From Erwinia sp. (GTDB lineage Bacteria; Pseudomonadota; Gammaproteobacteria; Enterobacterales; Enterobacteriaceae), in contig DOOK01000405.1 of NCBI GenBank assembly GCA_003512805.1, forward strand, positions 1 through 14,905: a stretch of 14,905 bases of DNA. Direction: 5' to 3'. The notes beneath the pieces were generated by a model, which saw only the letters and a program-made list of their open reading frames with translations, was not told where the DNA came from and searched no databases. A program made the translations under genes and the position numbers. Shown here piece by piece: positions 14,214 to 14,905 of this stretch; positions within the stretch are counted from its first letter, which is position 1, and each line of letters begins with the position of its first letter.

Positions 14214-14729
14214 TCAATCTTCAAAATTTGAAAAAACGCCGCGGATATCTTCGGAAAAGAAGCCTTTAGTCATTAAATAGCGCTGCACTTTGGCTTTTTC
14301 CTTCCATTCAGTCGGTAGCGGCAGACCAAACTTTCGCTCTGCTGAATCGAATGCCATTTGTTGCCAGTCGATATCCGCTGCGGCCAGCGTTTCATCAATC
14401 AGCGGCTTTGCCACCCCCTTCTGCCCAAGCTCCATACGTATCCGCTGTGGGCCGTAGCCTTTACGGCTGCGGCTGGCGACAAAGCGCTCTGCAAACCGGG
14501 CGTCGTCCAGATAATGGCTTTCATAACACCAGGCAACAACCCGATCGATTTGCTCTGGCGTAACGGTTTCAGGCTGTTGCGCCTGCGTTTTGGCATACAT
14601 CGCAGCCCGCTCTGCGGAAAGAGCAAGCTTACGACGAAACTCCGCCTCGCTATGATCGCGCATAGCCAGAATGCGCATGGCCCGGTCTAACAGGCGGGTA
14701 AACTGGCTTCGTTCGGTGGCTTCAGTCAT
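14214..14729 (-). CDS. recX: RecA regulatory protein RecX
   Basis: RecX binds in the groove of RecA filaments and blocks their extension, limiting recombinase and SOS co-protease activity. The 171-residue product has the all-helical tandem-repeat fold. LLDRAMRILAMRDHSEAEFRRKL near the start, YLDDARFAERFVASRSRKGYGPQRIRMEL in the middle and KVQRYLMTKGFFSEDI near the end are hallmarks. It is about five residues longer than the E. coli form, with a different QQPETVT-type linker around residue 55. The ATG at 14727-14729 is chosen because GGAG lies five bases upstream and homologs begin MTE; an in-frame ATG six codons further upstream is less supported. recX usually follows recA, which must lie beyond base 14905 if it is present. 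Confidence 0.95.
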   Translation of the reverse strand: MTEATERSQFTRLLDRAMRILAMRDHSEAEFRRKLALSAERAAMYAKTQAQQPETVTPEQIDRVVAWCYESHYLDDARFAERFVASRSRKGYGPQRIRMELGQKGVAKPLIDETLAAADIDWQQMAFDSAERKFGLPLPTEWKEKAKVQRYLMTKGFFSEDIRGVFSNFED

Positions 14730-14905
14730 CTTGCTCCGGTTATGCAAAAGATTAAGTCAGGGTAAGGGTAGCGAGGAACCGCAAAAGAAACAAAGCGCTT
14801 TGGCTAATGTAAAGAGAAAGAGATAACGAGAGTGCGAACGAGGAGAACATTTCTCTCTACACCACACGCTGCATCCGGCAACGCATCGGCCATGTGGCCA
14901 CAGCT
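14730..14905. other. Intergenic region upstream of recX
   Basis: No gene is seen in these 176 bases; all three - strand frames show stops and none resembles the RecA C-terminus. It holds the recX ribosome binding site, a perfect 12-bp palindrome CAAAGCGCTTTG (14791-14802), and near the edge a REP-like half site (CACGCTGCATCCGGCA, about 14864-14879). A GGCCA-TG-TGGCC inverted repeat lies close by. No LexA box is visible in the part present. Confidence 0.5.

Overview
The window is a conserved housekeeping stretch of chromosome from a gamma-proteobacterium of the order Enterobacterales. CsrA, S16, L19, Ffh, LuxS and AlaRS are close to my recollection of the E. coli proteins, and the sRNA MicA and the serV-arg tRNA cluster are present. 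Gene order and protein details suggest an Erwinia/Pantoea-like lineage rather than Escherichia: corB/yfjD lies directly beside luxS, and the two are far apart in E. coli K-12 as I recall it. The genus is an inference. No prophage, insertion sequence, CRISPR array, toxin-antitoxin or defence system was seen.

Bases 1-3750: the 3' end of a glutathione S-transferase gene on the + strand faces the rpsP-rimM-trmD-rplS operon (S16, 16S maturation factor, tRNA m1G37 methyltransferase, L19) on the - strand, which ends in a strong terminator at 176-205. ffh (SRP GTPase) lies upstream on the same strand. Between ffh and rpsP are a promoter and a terminator-like hairpin in the rpsP leader. Bases 3750-6060: ffh and the ypjD-corB pair (heme-exporter-like membrane protein and CNNM-family ion transporter) diverge from a compact region with two recognisable promoters flanking an inverted repeat. 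corB and luxS converge on two tandem hairpins.

Bases 6060-9361: yqaB, yqaA, gshA and luxS lie in that transcriptional order on the - strand (sugar-phosphate phosphatase, DedA-like membrane protein, gamma-glutamylcysteine synthetase, S-ribosylhomocysteine lyase). The sigma-E-dependent sRNA gene micA is on the + strand between gshA and luxS, antisense to the luxS leader. Non-ATG starts are common here (TTG for gshA and corB, GTG for yqaA and yqaB).

Bases 9362-10810: a stable-RNA operon on the - strand, read serV (Ser-GCU) and then three identical Arg-ACG tRNAs from a promoter with a GC-rich discriminator. It also contains three copies of a unit of about 135 bp, each carrying a partial copy of the tRNA-Arg 3' end. 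These resemble the rtT-type repeats described from the E. coli tyrT operon and are the least ordinary structure in the window. Bases 10811-14905: csrA, alaS and recX on the - strand, with recognisable promoters and terminators. The recA gene usually found upstream of recX is not within the window.
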